Positions 46,640 through 57,386 of a stretch of DNA of 64,000 nucleotides are shown piece by piece. The notes below the pieces were generated by a model. It searched no databases. It saw only the letters and a list, made by a program, of their open reading frames with translations, and was not told where the DNA came from. The position numbers were made by a program, and so were the translations under genes. This DNA is from Mesodorylaimus sp. YZB2_4. Lineage: Eukaryota; Nematoda; Enoplea; Dorylaimida; Dorylaimidae. Every line of letters begins with the position of its first letter. Positions within the stretch are counted from its first letter, which is position 1. The stretch is taken from the NCBI GenBank assembly GCA_030248295.1, contig JASANH010000505.1, forward strand, positions 186,001-250,000, written 5' to 3'.

Positions 46640-47815
46640 CAACTTGAATGACTCTGCCCTTATCGCAGATGCTCGTCAAAACAATATCGCGCAGTTCAAT
46701 CGTTCCAGCGTTGACAGCATTGATAAAGAGTTTATTGAAAGAAGACTGTTTCCCGCAGATTGGAAGATTGCTAAAATGGTGCCCACACCAAAACCAGGGG
46801 AGCGAACGTCAGGTTAAATTATCGCCCAATTTCGCTGCTACCCATTATGTCAAAAATTTTGGATCAGCGTGTGCTGACTCTGCTTCGCCAAAAACTGAAA
46901 TTATCCCACAACCAGCATGGTTTTCGGAGAAGATTCTTGACGACTGGTGCTTTATCGCAATTCGTTTCATCGTCAGCTGGTGCAAGCTCATCACAAAGAT
47001 CACCAATCATTTCTGGCGTCCCGCAAGGATCAGTCCTTGCTCCGATATTGTTTGTGGCATCCAGCAATTCTGTACTGGAAAAATTTTCGGATCAGTTTCC
47101 TTCTGGAACAACTCGAACTGCTCTGTTACAAGCGTATGCTGATGATTTAGCGCTGCTACTTCCATGTACAGTAAACCTACCAGAGAGGTCGGCTCGATGG
47201 TCCAACCTTTCATCGATTTTGTTGAGGCGAGTGTAACTGATCTTGGACTTCAATTTAAGACGGCAAAGGCTCAGGCGAGTATTTTATTTTGGCCTGCAAT
47301 TTGAGCCAGGTCTCACAGTCATGGACAATCAAGTTCAGACTACCGACGTCGGCAAATATTTGGGTGCCCAACTTGACCGCGATATGCAAGTTAATCAACA
47401 CTGCCAACAAATTGCAAGCAAAGCGCGCCAAATGGTGGGTGCTTTCAGACGAAAATTCAGGAAATTTGCATTCAAAGTCCTCAGAGTGGTTTATCTTCGT
47501 TGTGTTCGACCCCAGTTGGACTGGACTCTTGGGATTCAATCGCAAAACAGTCCGTTTAAGGCATTAGAAAACGCTCAAAAATGTGCTGATCGGTCCAGTT
47601 TGAACGACGAGAATATTGAATACGAAGAAGCTTTACTGCCACTGCCATCCGATCACCATAGACATCTAAAACTATTGCAATTGTATCGTTACTACAATGG
47701 CCAAGCGTATTAACCGAACCCAACTTTTAAATCATACCGATTTGGCAGATCGTCGTAGCAGCGCTCGTCTCCATGAACCACATCATGTGGAATTAGAGCG
47801 ACCACGTACAGAATC
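46640..47815 (+). pseudogene. Dead LINE reverse transcriptase, second copy
   Basis: RT fragments in order across several frames: WKIAKMVPTPKPG (~46770), LLPIMSKILDQRV (~46850), HNQHGFRRR, SGVPQGSVLAPILF (~47020), AYADDLALLLPC (~47135), then KYLGAQLDRDMQVNQHC and YLRCVRPQLDW (~47360-47520). Stops and frameshifts separate the blocks. The wording around VPQGS and YADD resembles the 30930-31965 remnant, so the two may belong to one jockey/CR1-like family. Confidence 0.87.
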
Positions 47816-49658
47816 ATAGAAGCCCATCCCAAGTGGTAGCACAGAGCACAAGTTAGCGTTAAAACAAGAATATTCAGAAGTGCAAACCTATTAACTCTTC
47901 AAAAGTCTTATTTTAAAACAAAATACATATTTGTCAAAGGAGCTGGACACAAAGTATGGCACCGCATTCCACATCCGGATCGTTGAGTATTCAAAACTCT
48001 GCTTTCTAAGTCTTTTTGGTACAGTAAAGTCAGTCAGTCAGTCAGAAGCAGAATGTAAAAGACGAGCCTAAGAGGTACTGTACAGTATATAATCCTCAGT
48101 TGGACCTCAGTGCTGTGGACTCAATTCCCTCTCGGGGCTCATGTTTTTTATTCTGTAATAAGGCCGAGATGTAAATCTTGAGCTCACTGCCATGCACTGA
48201 CATCGCACTCACACATGACGCCACGTGTGATCCTAACCTGTCATCCCGTCACTTATAGCGCTGGACCCCATAGACTGCAAGGACATTGCCTCTGGCGATC
48301 GACACCTCCTGTATTCTCTTTTCTGTCCTGCAACAAACATAGCACAAACACATTAAACTTGAGTTTCGTCGGATCATGTTTTACTGTTGTGTGCTTTGAA
48401 GAAGAAAGGAGCCTAGACCTAGGCTTCAATTCGTAGCCTAAGATCACGAGGTGCATGTAACACGAAATTTGAGTGAGCTATGTCGTATTCCTTATAATTT
48501 TTAGGGTGTCGCCCCATCCCCCTTCCAAGGGACAATAGCTGGCCAGCAGCCGATGATAAGCAAACTCACCGCTAGTTCCTTGTGATGATTCCAGGGGAGC
48601 ACCTCCACCAAGGGCATCCTACGCCAGCATCAGCGTCCCAGGACGATACTGGGTGGGGGAGAAGGGTGGGACCTTCACGACCAACGTTCGAGGACCAGGT
48701 TTTCAATCGCGGACGGACTACTAACTCGCCATCGAAGACCAGCTCCAACTCTTAGAATGAGTTTACTATCAATATGCTGTCCTAAGCCAGAATAGAATTG
48801 CAGCTTCCCAGTCGGTTGCTTCAACCAACTCATTTGCCTATATCTTATCCACGAGTCATATCCTGTCCGTGTCCACTAGAGCTCTAAACCCTCATCCTTA
48901 TCCTGTATTGTGTACCCCGAAGGCGAAGTGACCGGGTCACACTGAATACAGTAATGGAAGCAACCTTCACTAGCGCACTCAGGAGGTGGGAGATGCGAGA
49001 TACCAAAATCTCTAGGGCAACGATTCCAACTACAGGAAGTCTACAACGACTTCGACAACTAGGCATGCTGGTTACGCACCCCGACACCCAATATCTTATT
49101 GTACGGACATATCTGTTGCAATTCTGTTTTTTTATGCCCATGACTCTTTTATTATCCGTGACTCCGCTCGATCAATAGGAAAGCACTCAAGTTGGGAGAA
49201 TCCTAATTGTATGCATCGAGTATCGAAAAAGGGTGTGCCTGTGGCTCTTTTTCCCCTCCGTCCTTCTCAATTTATTCGGCGTTGGGGCGTGTGAGCCAAC
49301 TGATTCTCTCCCTCGAATTTGATTACACGCTTCACTTGGCTTCCTAGCTAGCGACGGACTAGAATTAATTAGTAACTCTCGGTTTTAATTCCCAGTCAAA
49401 GGGCCTTGTTGGGATGGGAAAATGAACAGATTCTTCGAGTTTAATGAGAGTGTATCAATCAAATCGACATTCAATGACACCCGCTTCCATTAGTTCAAGC
49501 AATAAGAGGAAAGAAAATTCGATTTTCCTTTCACTCAACCCGTCCTAATCTGACTAGAGACGGTGTCCTATTCTCCGAGGTCTCAAACATATCCAACTTC
49601 ATCCTTTCATTTTTCGAGGACAATTTCGATACACAAGTTTTTGATTACCTGATAAACA
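47816..49658. other. Gene-free spacer
   Basis: No exon recognised. A weak B-box-like block (GTGGACTCAATTCCC) lies at 48117-48131, perhaps another eroded tRNA-like repeat. A tandem CAGT run lies at 48031-48045. Confidence 0.4.
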
Positions 49659-49959
49659 ATGTCAAGTTCAGTGATAAGCCGACTGGCACTACTTGTTGTT
49701 ATTTCAATGTGCACGAATGTGCAATGCCAAAAGGAGTGCGATGTCGAATTCCAATGTTGGCGAACCCAGCCATTGGTACCAAGAGAAGAGCTGATTTTTA
49801 AAAATTTTGGTGCGACGTTATCAGTGCTTTATCAAGTGTATTTTGGTACACAGATTTGAATTTTTTCTTTTTTCAGAATGGAAACATCCATGTCGATGCA
49901 TCGAGGGATATTGCCAAGTGTATTCTATCAAAGAAGACCTCTTGATACCATGCTCTTGA
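49659..49959 (+). CDS. Candidate secreted cysteine-rich peptide, 77 residues
   Basis: Proposed two-exon gene (49659-49809 and 49877-49959) with a 67-base intron ending TTTTTTCAG. Exon 1 opens with a textbook signal peptide (SRLALLVVISMCT core, about 24 residues), then KECDVEFQC. The chosen joint puts exon 2 in a frame with HPCRCIEGYC and ends PCS before a TGA. The predicted mature peptide is about 53 residues with six cysteines, spaced C-x5-C, a long gap, C-x-C, then C-x5 and a final C, which would suit three disulphides. The donor (G|GTGCG) is weak, and another joint (GTGTAT at 49842) would give a different end, so exon 2's frame is an inference. I do not recognise the family. Confidence 0.5.
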
Positions 49960-50469
49960 GAAGATGGGGATCATCACTCGAGGAACCAGAAGTCCAAATG
50001 AGTGATATTTTTGCGCAGAGCTACAGTAATCTTGAACGAGTTTTATGGATATGCATTTGCCTACAGTATGTGGGCCTGAATGCAGTGTAAGTGCTGCAGC
50101 GAGCTACCAGGCCAATGGTAATAATTTCATCCTCTACTCCTTTTTCTGCTCGGATCACCATCCACGCTTCACCAATCATGTTACCAACATTGCCACATGA
50201 AGCGACCACAGAGCGATTGAGTTCCTTTCTGGGTTGTCATCCTGAAAATTTTCCTGATGCAAATGGAAACGTTAGGTTTGGTTGCTTACAAGGTCGTAAT
50301 GCGTTTGCTGGCGCACTCAAGAAAGTGCAGTGAGGTATGCCCTACCCTTCATCTGACTCCTAATGAAAAAGTGCGTGAGGGGTTATGGCACAGTGCTATA
50401 CTGTAGAAATTCACAATTTTTTTAGATAGAGAAATCTCAGATCTAGAAATCGAAACAGAATGAAAAACA

Positions 50470-50542
50470 TAAACTCCGAGCAGGGATCGAACCCGCATCT
50501 CTGGGATCACCAGTCCACTGCAACCCTTTGCCAGTGTCACAT
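50470..50542 (-). repeat. tRNA-like SINE fragment
   Basis: Minus strand: CACTGGCAAAGGGTTGCAG, then GGTTCGATCCC (perfect B-box) within a GCGGG..CCTGC T-arm. The acceptor stem does not pair. Confidence 0.55.
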
Positions 50543-51549
50543 GACAAAGTAACCGGGATAGTTTGACATGGGCAAAAGCCAATGTCAGTAGCTGGCCGGT
50601 TGCAGACGGGGATAATTTTTGAAGTTGCAAAATATTTTTTGACCTGATATTTCTTTCCAACAAGCACCACCTTTGTCATACATAGTGGATATTCAAATAT
50701 GGAGGAGCAAGTGCAAGAAAATGCGGAGTTAAGCTTATCATTTATACAATGTTGGTTTCTGTTCATAATGAAAATAGCTTCGTCAGACATGCATTTCTCT
50801 GGTGTAAATGGAACCCAGATGCAACGTTCTCCTTGAGGAGCATAGCTTCCCCAGGAACACTGCCGATCCATTGACTGAACCTGATCGGCCGACCTTCCGC
50901 CCGAGTGGAATCGATTTCCAACCTATGATCTGCTACAAATAATCGCTCACAGCTTCGCGAGGCAACCAGTGGTGGATGTGATAACTAAGTAAAAAGCTAA
51001 AAGATTTGACTTTTGGGTAAATGGATGAAGTAGTGTTACAGGAAAAATACGTGGACTATGCTGAATTCCATGTGGATTCCATCTTATCCCACAGGTGCAA
51101 TCCACGTGGAAGCTGACATGGATCCACGTGGATCCTGTCTGTAACGGGCTGTGCGGTATTGCAGGGTTTGAGGAATCTGGACAGGCTCAAAGACCAAGAC
51201 TCGCGGCTTCTCTTGAGTTTCGAACAGAAAGATTATATTTTCCTCCTCTCCGATATCCTGCAAACTGCTACCTGCACGACTATCCTGGACTGTGGACACG
51301 GTCTCAGTTCGTGTACCTACCGTATATTGTAAAAACCATGCCTGTTCTCGTTCTCAGCTTCATGCAACGGTCCAACCATGTCGACCCACCGACGGTGTCC
51401 CAGTTCTGATGTACCGTTCTGTCTCGTATTGGGTGACGTACGTCTCGACATGAGCGATTATTCCTTTTGCCTAGTTGACATCAGTCGCATTCTCGGATAT
51501 ACTGACGGACGTCAGCGGGGAATCCAAGTCACCCGTACTCCACACACAG

Positions 51550-51720
51550 GCAGACTTCGGCGAGTCGGATAGAATGATCGATACTCTCCCCAGGCTGAGA
51601 GCCGTCAACCTCTTGCGTTGATGTTTCAGCCGCAGGTATATCCTGTTCCAAGAGGAATTTTTATGTCAGCCACGTTCTTAGCCTAAGCCTGTCAGGCATG
51701 GCTGCAGTACTGTCGGAACC
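51550..51720 (+). repeat. R1 hairpin repeat, copy
   Basis: Shares GATCGATACTCTCCCC, GTCAACCTCTTGCGTTGATG, TTTCAGCCGCAGGTAT and CTGTCAGGCATGGCTGC with the 5953 element. Its end includes TTAGCCTAAGCC. Confidence 0.65.
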
Positions 51721-52259
51721 CATTACATCTACTGCGGCAGACCGCATCACGCAGTCTTCTTTCGTCTGCCGACTCACTCATCGACAGCGTCAGTAGAAAT
51801 GCTTTTACGAGTTAGAGTAGGCCCCTCACGGGAGAGCGCAAGCAAAAGCATGAAGACCAGATTTGTTGCTTTTAGAAAAACCTGCAAACCAACAAGCACC
51901 GCACTTTGTTCAGTCTTTTCTTCCTTCCGTTCAAGTTCAGGTATTGAGGAAGCACGCCTTCAAAATGCAACCAAGGCCCCTAGCAACTCCAATGTCACGC
52001 ACCATAGAATCCAAATAGTTACTGAACATTCCAGACTGGCATCGGTAGAACAAGAAATTTAACCCATTGTCAACATTATTTCACTCCCCGCTCTTTTATT
52101 GAAAATGGTAAGCTGGATAGGTGGAGCAGGCAACAAGAAATATTGGAAACTTAGTCCCGCTGTGGGAGTGAAGGTGTAGAGCAGTGAGTAAGTGAATGCC
52201 CAAAGGACTGACTTTTCCTCCCCTTCTCATCATTCCCCGTTCCTCCGACTTTGTTCATT

Positions 52260-53692
52260 ATGGATTTATTTGAATTCAGCGAGTATGACATGGCCTTTGA
52301 GGTCAATGTGACTTACGACTACTCCCCCTACCCCGATGGTAACGTCACTAGACTCTTCAACTTTACAACTCGTCTTCCAGCCAGGTATACTCCCAACACA
52401 AATTACATAGTCTTCAATGCGATCAAGATCGTCCATTCGTCCTTGATCATAATTCTCAATGCCACCCTCTTGTCCTGTATTATAGCCACTGCTTTGAAGA
52501 AACGTCGTCTGGGGAATCACCTGTATTTTGTATTCAATTTTTCCATAGCTGATCTCCTGGTTGGTATGGAGGGCTTGTTCAACTGCGCATCATTCCTTAC
52601 CCATCAGCTGAGCAGGAATGTCAGGGTCATCGATCATGCCTTGATCAAATTGTTGATCGCTGCTTCTCTGTTCTTATTCTTATCGCACGCATTCTTACAA
52701 TGGCGAGCTATCAGGAGACCACTGAATGTTCGTGTGGCACCTGAGCAGTGCATGTACATACTCACAGTCTTATCGTGGCTAGCAGCACTTGGCATTGCGT
52801 GCCTTGGATCGTGGTTAAAATTTCGAACTAAATTTAGTTATACTGATCAATATATTCTTTTCAAATGTTTTGAACTTGGTCTCTATTTCGTTAATTCTGT
52901 GGCCATTTGTATTTTTTACGTTTTGGTCCTGATTAAAATCCAGAAAAAAAGACGAGGCGCAAATCATGTGATTCCTGAGAAGGTAAGTGAAATTGACTTT
53001 ACGCTTGCACTGGCCGTGTAGGAATTTCTTCACACTGTAGGCGTGCCTTATCTGATAAGTCATGCTCATAATTTCCTGCGTCATTGAGGGCAGGATTCGC
53101 CTAGCGTTAGGGCGATAATCTTTCACATGAGCCTTGAGACTGCCAGTCACCAGCGGCTACAGTGAACCGGCATATTGTATATCCTGTCTGATTCACAGAT
53201 TGATACGAGGGTGACTTGCGTCATGTTTTGTTTGCCTTTCAGAACTCGTCAGCCTCGGGCGGCAATCGAACGGAGGCTCAAAAGGACCCTGCGTTCGTCA
53301 TAGCCTTACCGTCACTTGCATCCGATGGCAATCAGCAGCAGACTCGGGATGGTTTACGTATGAACTGCAGTAGCGGTCGATTGCCTTACAATCCTCGTAA
53401 AGCGACACTGACTTCGCTGACCGTTGCAGCTGTGCATATCACCTGTTCTATTCCTTATATAGCCTTCTATATCTACTTCTTTCGCCAGGACCCCAATGAC
53501 GCGCGTGGTCAAACATTGAAACTATATATTAACGGTATTGTATTGACATTGCGATCGCTCTTACTCCCCATTATTTTCATGCGTCGGACGCCTGAAATCT
53601 ACTCTAAACTACGAGCCATATGTTGCCGCAGCTATTCCTCGAGGCAGGCCAGCTTGGATAGCACGATTGGATTTAGCACACGGCAAATGTGA
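52260..53692 (+). CDS. Rhodopsin-like orphan GPCR
   Basis: Two exons (52260-52982 and 53243-53692) give 390 residues with seven predicted helices. The ~45-residue extracellular N-terminus has three N-glycosylation sites (NVT, NVT, NFT). Helix 2 holds the class A motif NFSIADLLVG. At the end of helix 3 the usual D/ERY is replaced by QWRAIRRP. Helix 7 reads LRSLLLPIIFMRR where NPxxY is expected, followed by PEIYSKL. Intracellular loop 3 is long and polar and contains the exon joint. There is a classical class A layout but both activation motifs are altered, so it is a divergent receptor, perhaps peptide or chemosensory. Ligand unknown. No close subfamily can be named by eye. Confidence 0.82.
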
Positions 53693-54565
53693 AACTGTCA
53701 GGCACCTAGTGGCCAACACTGTATGTTTAAACACTGTGCCAACTTTTCTGGAAGAAGGAATGTTACAATATGGTGCAGTATAAACCTGAGAAATCTCCAG
53801 ATCACTCATAGCCAGAACAGTTTTCTACTGCAATTTATGCCCTTTCTATTTTCTATGTATGTGCACGTGCAGATCAGTCTGATTCTTTCCCAACATCCTC
53901 TTTCTGCTCCCTGATTGGCTGCCATGACTCACTTCCCGCCATTGGGCCATCTAAACTATATTCTACCAGAAGGTAAAATACAGTTTCAGATGGAAGGTGG
54001 TTTCAGGGTTTTGACGTGACAGTTTCAGGAGACAAAAGTTCTTGGCCTACCTCGTCTTAGCGAGCTGCCCTTTTCTGTTCTTTCAATAGCTTGGTAGTTC
54101 ACGCAGAGGCGGGAAAGATTTCGTTTGAAATATTTCCTCAGACGGAAGATGCGAGTAGCTTAGGGGCTGTGAGATAACTTCAAAGGACATAAAACCCTCT
54201 GGCCTGCCTTAATGTCAGCGAGCCGTTCGTGCTTGGTCTGTGATTAACTGGTTATGCTCAAAAATTCTGCGAAAACTTATTCTGGTAAAATATACTTTCC
54301 AATGGGGTATCCACGTACTTGTAGGATTTGAGGAATGACTACAAGCAGCCGCAGGCTCAATTTTAGCAGGCTTAGTCATACAAAACTGTAAAACCTGAGC
54401 ATCAGCATTCGTGCGCCGCGCATACTGTACTACGTGTTCATGATTGTTCGGGGGGGGGGGGGGGCCAAAAAACGTTTTAGTTGGCGACGTTGTACCGCCA
54501 GCACCGCTGTCGGATCGGTGCGATTTAATTTAATTTTTTTGATCTCGTTTCTTGTGATTTTCAAA
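53693..54565. other. Gene-free spacer
   Basis: No exon recognised. A run of 14 G lies at 54450-54463, about 100 bases before the zinc-finger ATG. Confidence 0.4.
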
Positions 54566-56822
54566 ATGTACGAAGGATATGAACTAGTGAATATCAGTAG
54601 CGAGGACGAGGATGGCGGCAATTATACCGAATCGTTTGGACACGGCAACAGTGACGAATCGAGGAGGTCAACAGAATCGGCTGCTTTGCCAACGCCTCCT
54701 CCAGTGATACCTACTATGGCCGATGCCAGGAATGGAAGGTAGGAAGCGTAGCGATTTTTCGTTATCTGTTCAAACTGCATAGAAGACTGAAAATCATGTG
54801 GACTAAAAAATTTCTTGCGCCCCCTAAAGTGCAGAAGTGCCGCAATTTGTTAGGCCGTAAATTTTCCCAGTGTGCTGGTGCTTATATTGTTTAGTAGACT
54901 GTCACAATGTGCGCACAAAATAATTTAAATTTTCGCTGAACCTTACGTTTCTATCTCTCATCTGATTAGTAGGCGAAACAAAAATCGCAGCCAGATGTCT
55001 GGTCTTGCCTTTGCGTCTGCGGGTGATGGAGGCAACACAAAAATCACAGCCAGATTTCCGACCTTTCCAGTTAGCTTTAATGCTTAGGTTCCCGATAGTG
55101 TTCTTTTCGTCGTTTATTCACGTTTATCGTTTTCATCGTTTATCGTTTATGTAGCAGTAAGCGTACAACGAAAGGTTAGCGATAGAAGAGTGAAGCGTAA
55201 ACTAAGAGCATGATTAATGGCTTAAAGCTCTTCCCCGCACTTAAAATAGTCATGTTTGGTTTCTGCACTAGATATTCCCTAGAAAAGAATCTTTTTCTTT
55301 TTAGATCGCCGTCGTCTTCGGAAAACTCATCTCTGCCAGACGGTAGTGCATCGGCGAACTCGTTTAGTTCAACTACCGCGACTCGATTTCCATTTCGTTC
55401 GTCATCGATCAATCAATTACGTCGAGACAGCGGATCCGACTCGAGCGCCTCACCATTACCAACTATTTTACATCAGTTGCCACTATGCGCGAACAAGGCC
55501 ATCATGGACAGCTTTTTGTATCGAATCGATGCTGGACGCGATATTGCTTGTATTCTTTGCGGAAAATCGATGAGCGAACGTCTTTTGTTAAAACATATTA
55601 ACGATGATCATTTTCCAACCTATCGGCCGTTCAAATGCTCTCAATGCAATTATCGGGTTGGCGACTTGGAAATTTTTAGTACTGTGCACGTCCTTGAAAC
55701 TGGACATCAATACGGAATTGATCGGGTACGTATGAAATAGAACTTCGTTTCATCAAATTTGCAAATCAAATCGTGGTTGTTTCTTTTAAGTTTGAAATGA
55801 CTGGAGAAAGAAACGAAAACATTGAATTTGTTATCAAAATGATTTACACACATTCAATGATCGTTCATGGAAGAAGTGATGAAGCAAAACGCGAAATAAT
55901 CGATGGCCTAATCTCTGCCACGACCTGCTTGCGTAGTCGTCGAGTACAATGTGTTGGAGATAACGGTAAGCTAAAAAACTTGCGTATTTGAGTTATAATT
56001 TTATCATTTCAGCTCAAACTAATTTTTTTTTCAGGCGACCTTGAAGAATTCATGTCAGCCGATTTGGATCCAGTACCAATACCATCACCATGCGGATCGC
56101 CCGATAACAACGAACTTATGAATTTGTCGTCCTCTTCTATTCCTCGTTTAACCCCAATTCCAATCACTCATCGCAAAGCACGAAAGACGATCGTACATCC
56201 GTCGACCATGCAATATTCTCAAGAATCTCCTCTTAATCAAATGAAATCAATTAATATTCGATCAATCGATAAGGAGGCGGCCATTCAAAGTCCAAGCAGA
56301 ATGGCCAAAAGTTTTCAAGCGTCCACGATACGTAGCGATCGTACTGACGGAGCTGGTAGATCGGAATCACCACCTTCACCAGAAATGGATAAAACGCCTG
56401 CTTTCTCACCGCCTCCAGTCTTAATAGCTCAGATTGATAGCAACCTTGGAGCTAGTGTTGGCAGTGGTGCTAGTGCTGGTGGCAATGTGGTCGTGGTCAA
56501 GACGCAAGGATCATCGTCTATTTGCGATATTTGCAATAGTCAGCATGCAAATATGTCGTCGTTGAAATTTCATCTTTTGCGGAGCCATGCAGCTGGTTAC
56601 GTGCCGTACGTATGCGATCAAGCGGGATGCTCCTTCGCGGGCACATGGCGTCAGCGAGATATGCGAGATCATTTCGCCAAAGAGCACAGAAAGAATGTTT
56701 CGGTCATTCTGACTAAACCGACGGCTGAGCAGAAAACGCAACTGGAGCGAGTGGCTCGATGTTTGGAGGGTAAAGGAGCTCCAGCGGCTGAAATAAGGAA
56801 AGTGTTGGAAACGGAGAAGTAA
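54566..56822 (+). CDS. C2H2 zinc-finger protein with two finger pairs
   Basis: Four exons (54566-54738, 55305-55725, 55791-55965, 56035-56822) join in frame to 518 residues. The N-terminal ~130 residues are acidic and then Ser-rich, of low complexity. Finger pair one lies at about 139-190: CILC..H-x4-H, then CSQC..H-x5-H. A ~215-residue linker includes a Ser/Pro-rich and Gly/Ser-rich part (SPPSPEM, GASVGSGASAGG). Finger pair two lies at about 417-478: CDIC..H-x4-H (LKFHLLRSH), then CDQAGC..H-x4-H (MRDHFAKEH). The ends of both pairs are basic. The paired, widely spaced layout suggests a DNA- or RNA-binding regulator in the nucleus. I cannot assign an orthologue. The start is the first ATG in an open exon with a GTAGGA donor, reasonably firm. 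Confidence 0.85.
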
Positions 56823-57386
56823 GGCGAGTTAAAGATTTAGTAATATGGTTGCTTATGGGTCCAATTTTTTTCGAAATTAGTCTTCTGTGCAGCACTGAGA
56901 ATAAGAGTGTCCAATTTCTCTTCTCTGTGTGTCAGAGTACCCCACGCACGCAGAGGACTGTTTGGATACTCTGTTAGTCAGAGAATGCCGAATGGTGATG
57001 AGTTTAGTGGAGAGATGTTGAGTGCGGTTTGGTGTATCCACAGTAACATTCGTGTGTCTTGTGGGGCATACAGTAGTGTAGTAACATGCTGATTGGCTCA
57101 TTGGTTCTGTGTAACATAAGGTGTTTTGTTCTGACTAAACAGTTTGAGGGGTGCATTGGTGTCTTGGTCTGGATAGCAGACGATGAAACTGACTTGAGGC
57201 TAAGCGTTTGTGGGCGGAAAAAACTCAACCAAAAGCAAACAGACTTTGAGGTAGTTCACGTCTGGCTGTTTCTGAAACTAATTTTTCCCCGTCCTCAATC
57301 AATAAATGTGTGAGCTAGGCCTCATAAACTGGGCTAGCTCGCTCGTTCGTCAGCTGCGGCTTACTAGGTTCAGTCTAGTTGCGGAA
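56823..57386. other. Spacer between zinc-finger gene and PH/Gly-rich gene
   Basis: 564 bases on the plus strand between stop and next ATG. No exon recognised; probably promoter or leader of the downstream gene. An AATAAA at about 57301 could serve the upstream gene. Confidence 0.35.

Larger units (their letters stand above)
49960..52259. other. Spacer with repeats; no firm gene
   Basis: No recognisable exon apart from the peptide candidate upstream. A weakly coding-looking plus-strand stretch at 50090-50333 has no family match I know. It contains a tRNA-like fragment, an R1 copy and a GTGGATCCACGTGGATCC-type palindrome near 51110-51140. Confidence 0.4.
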
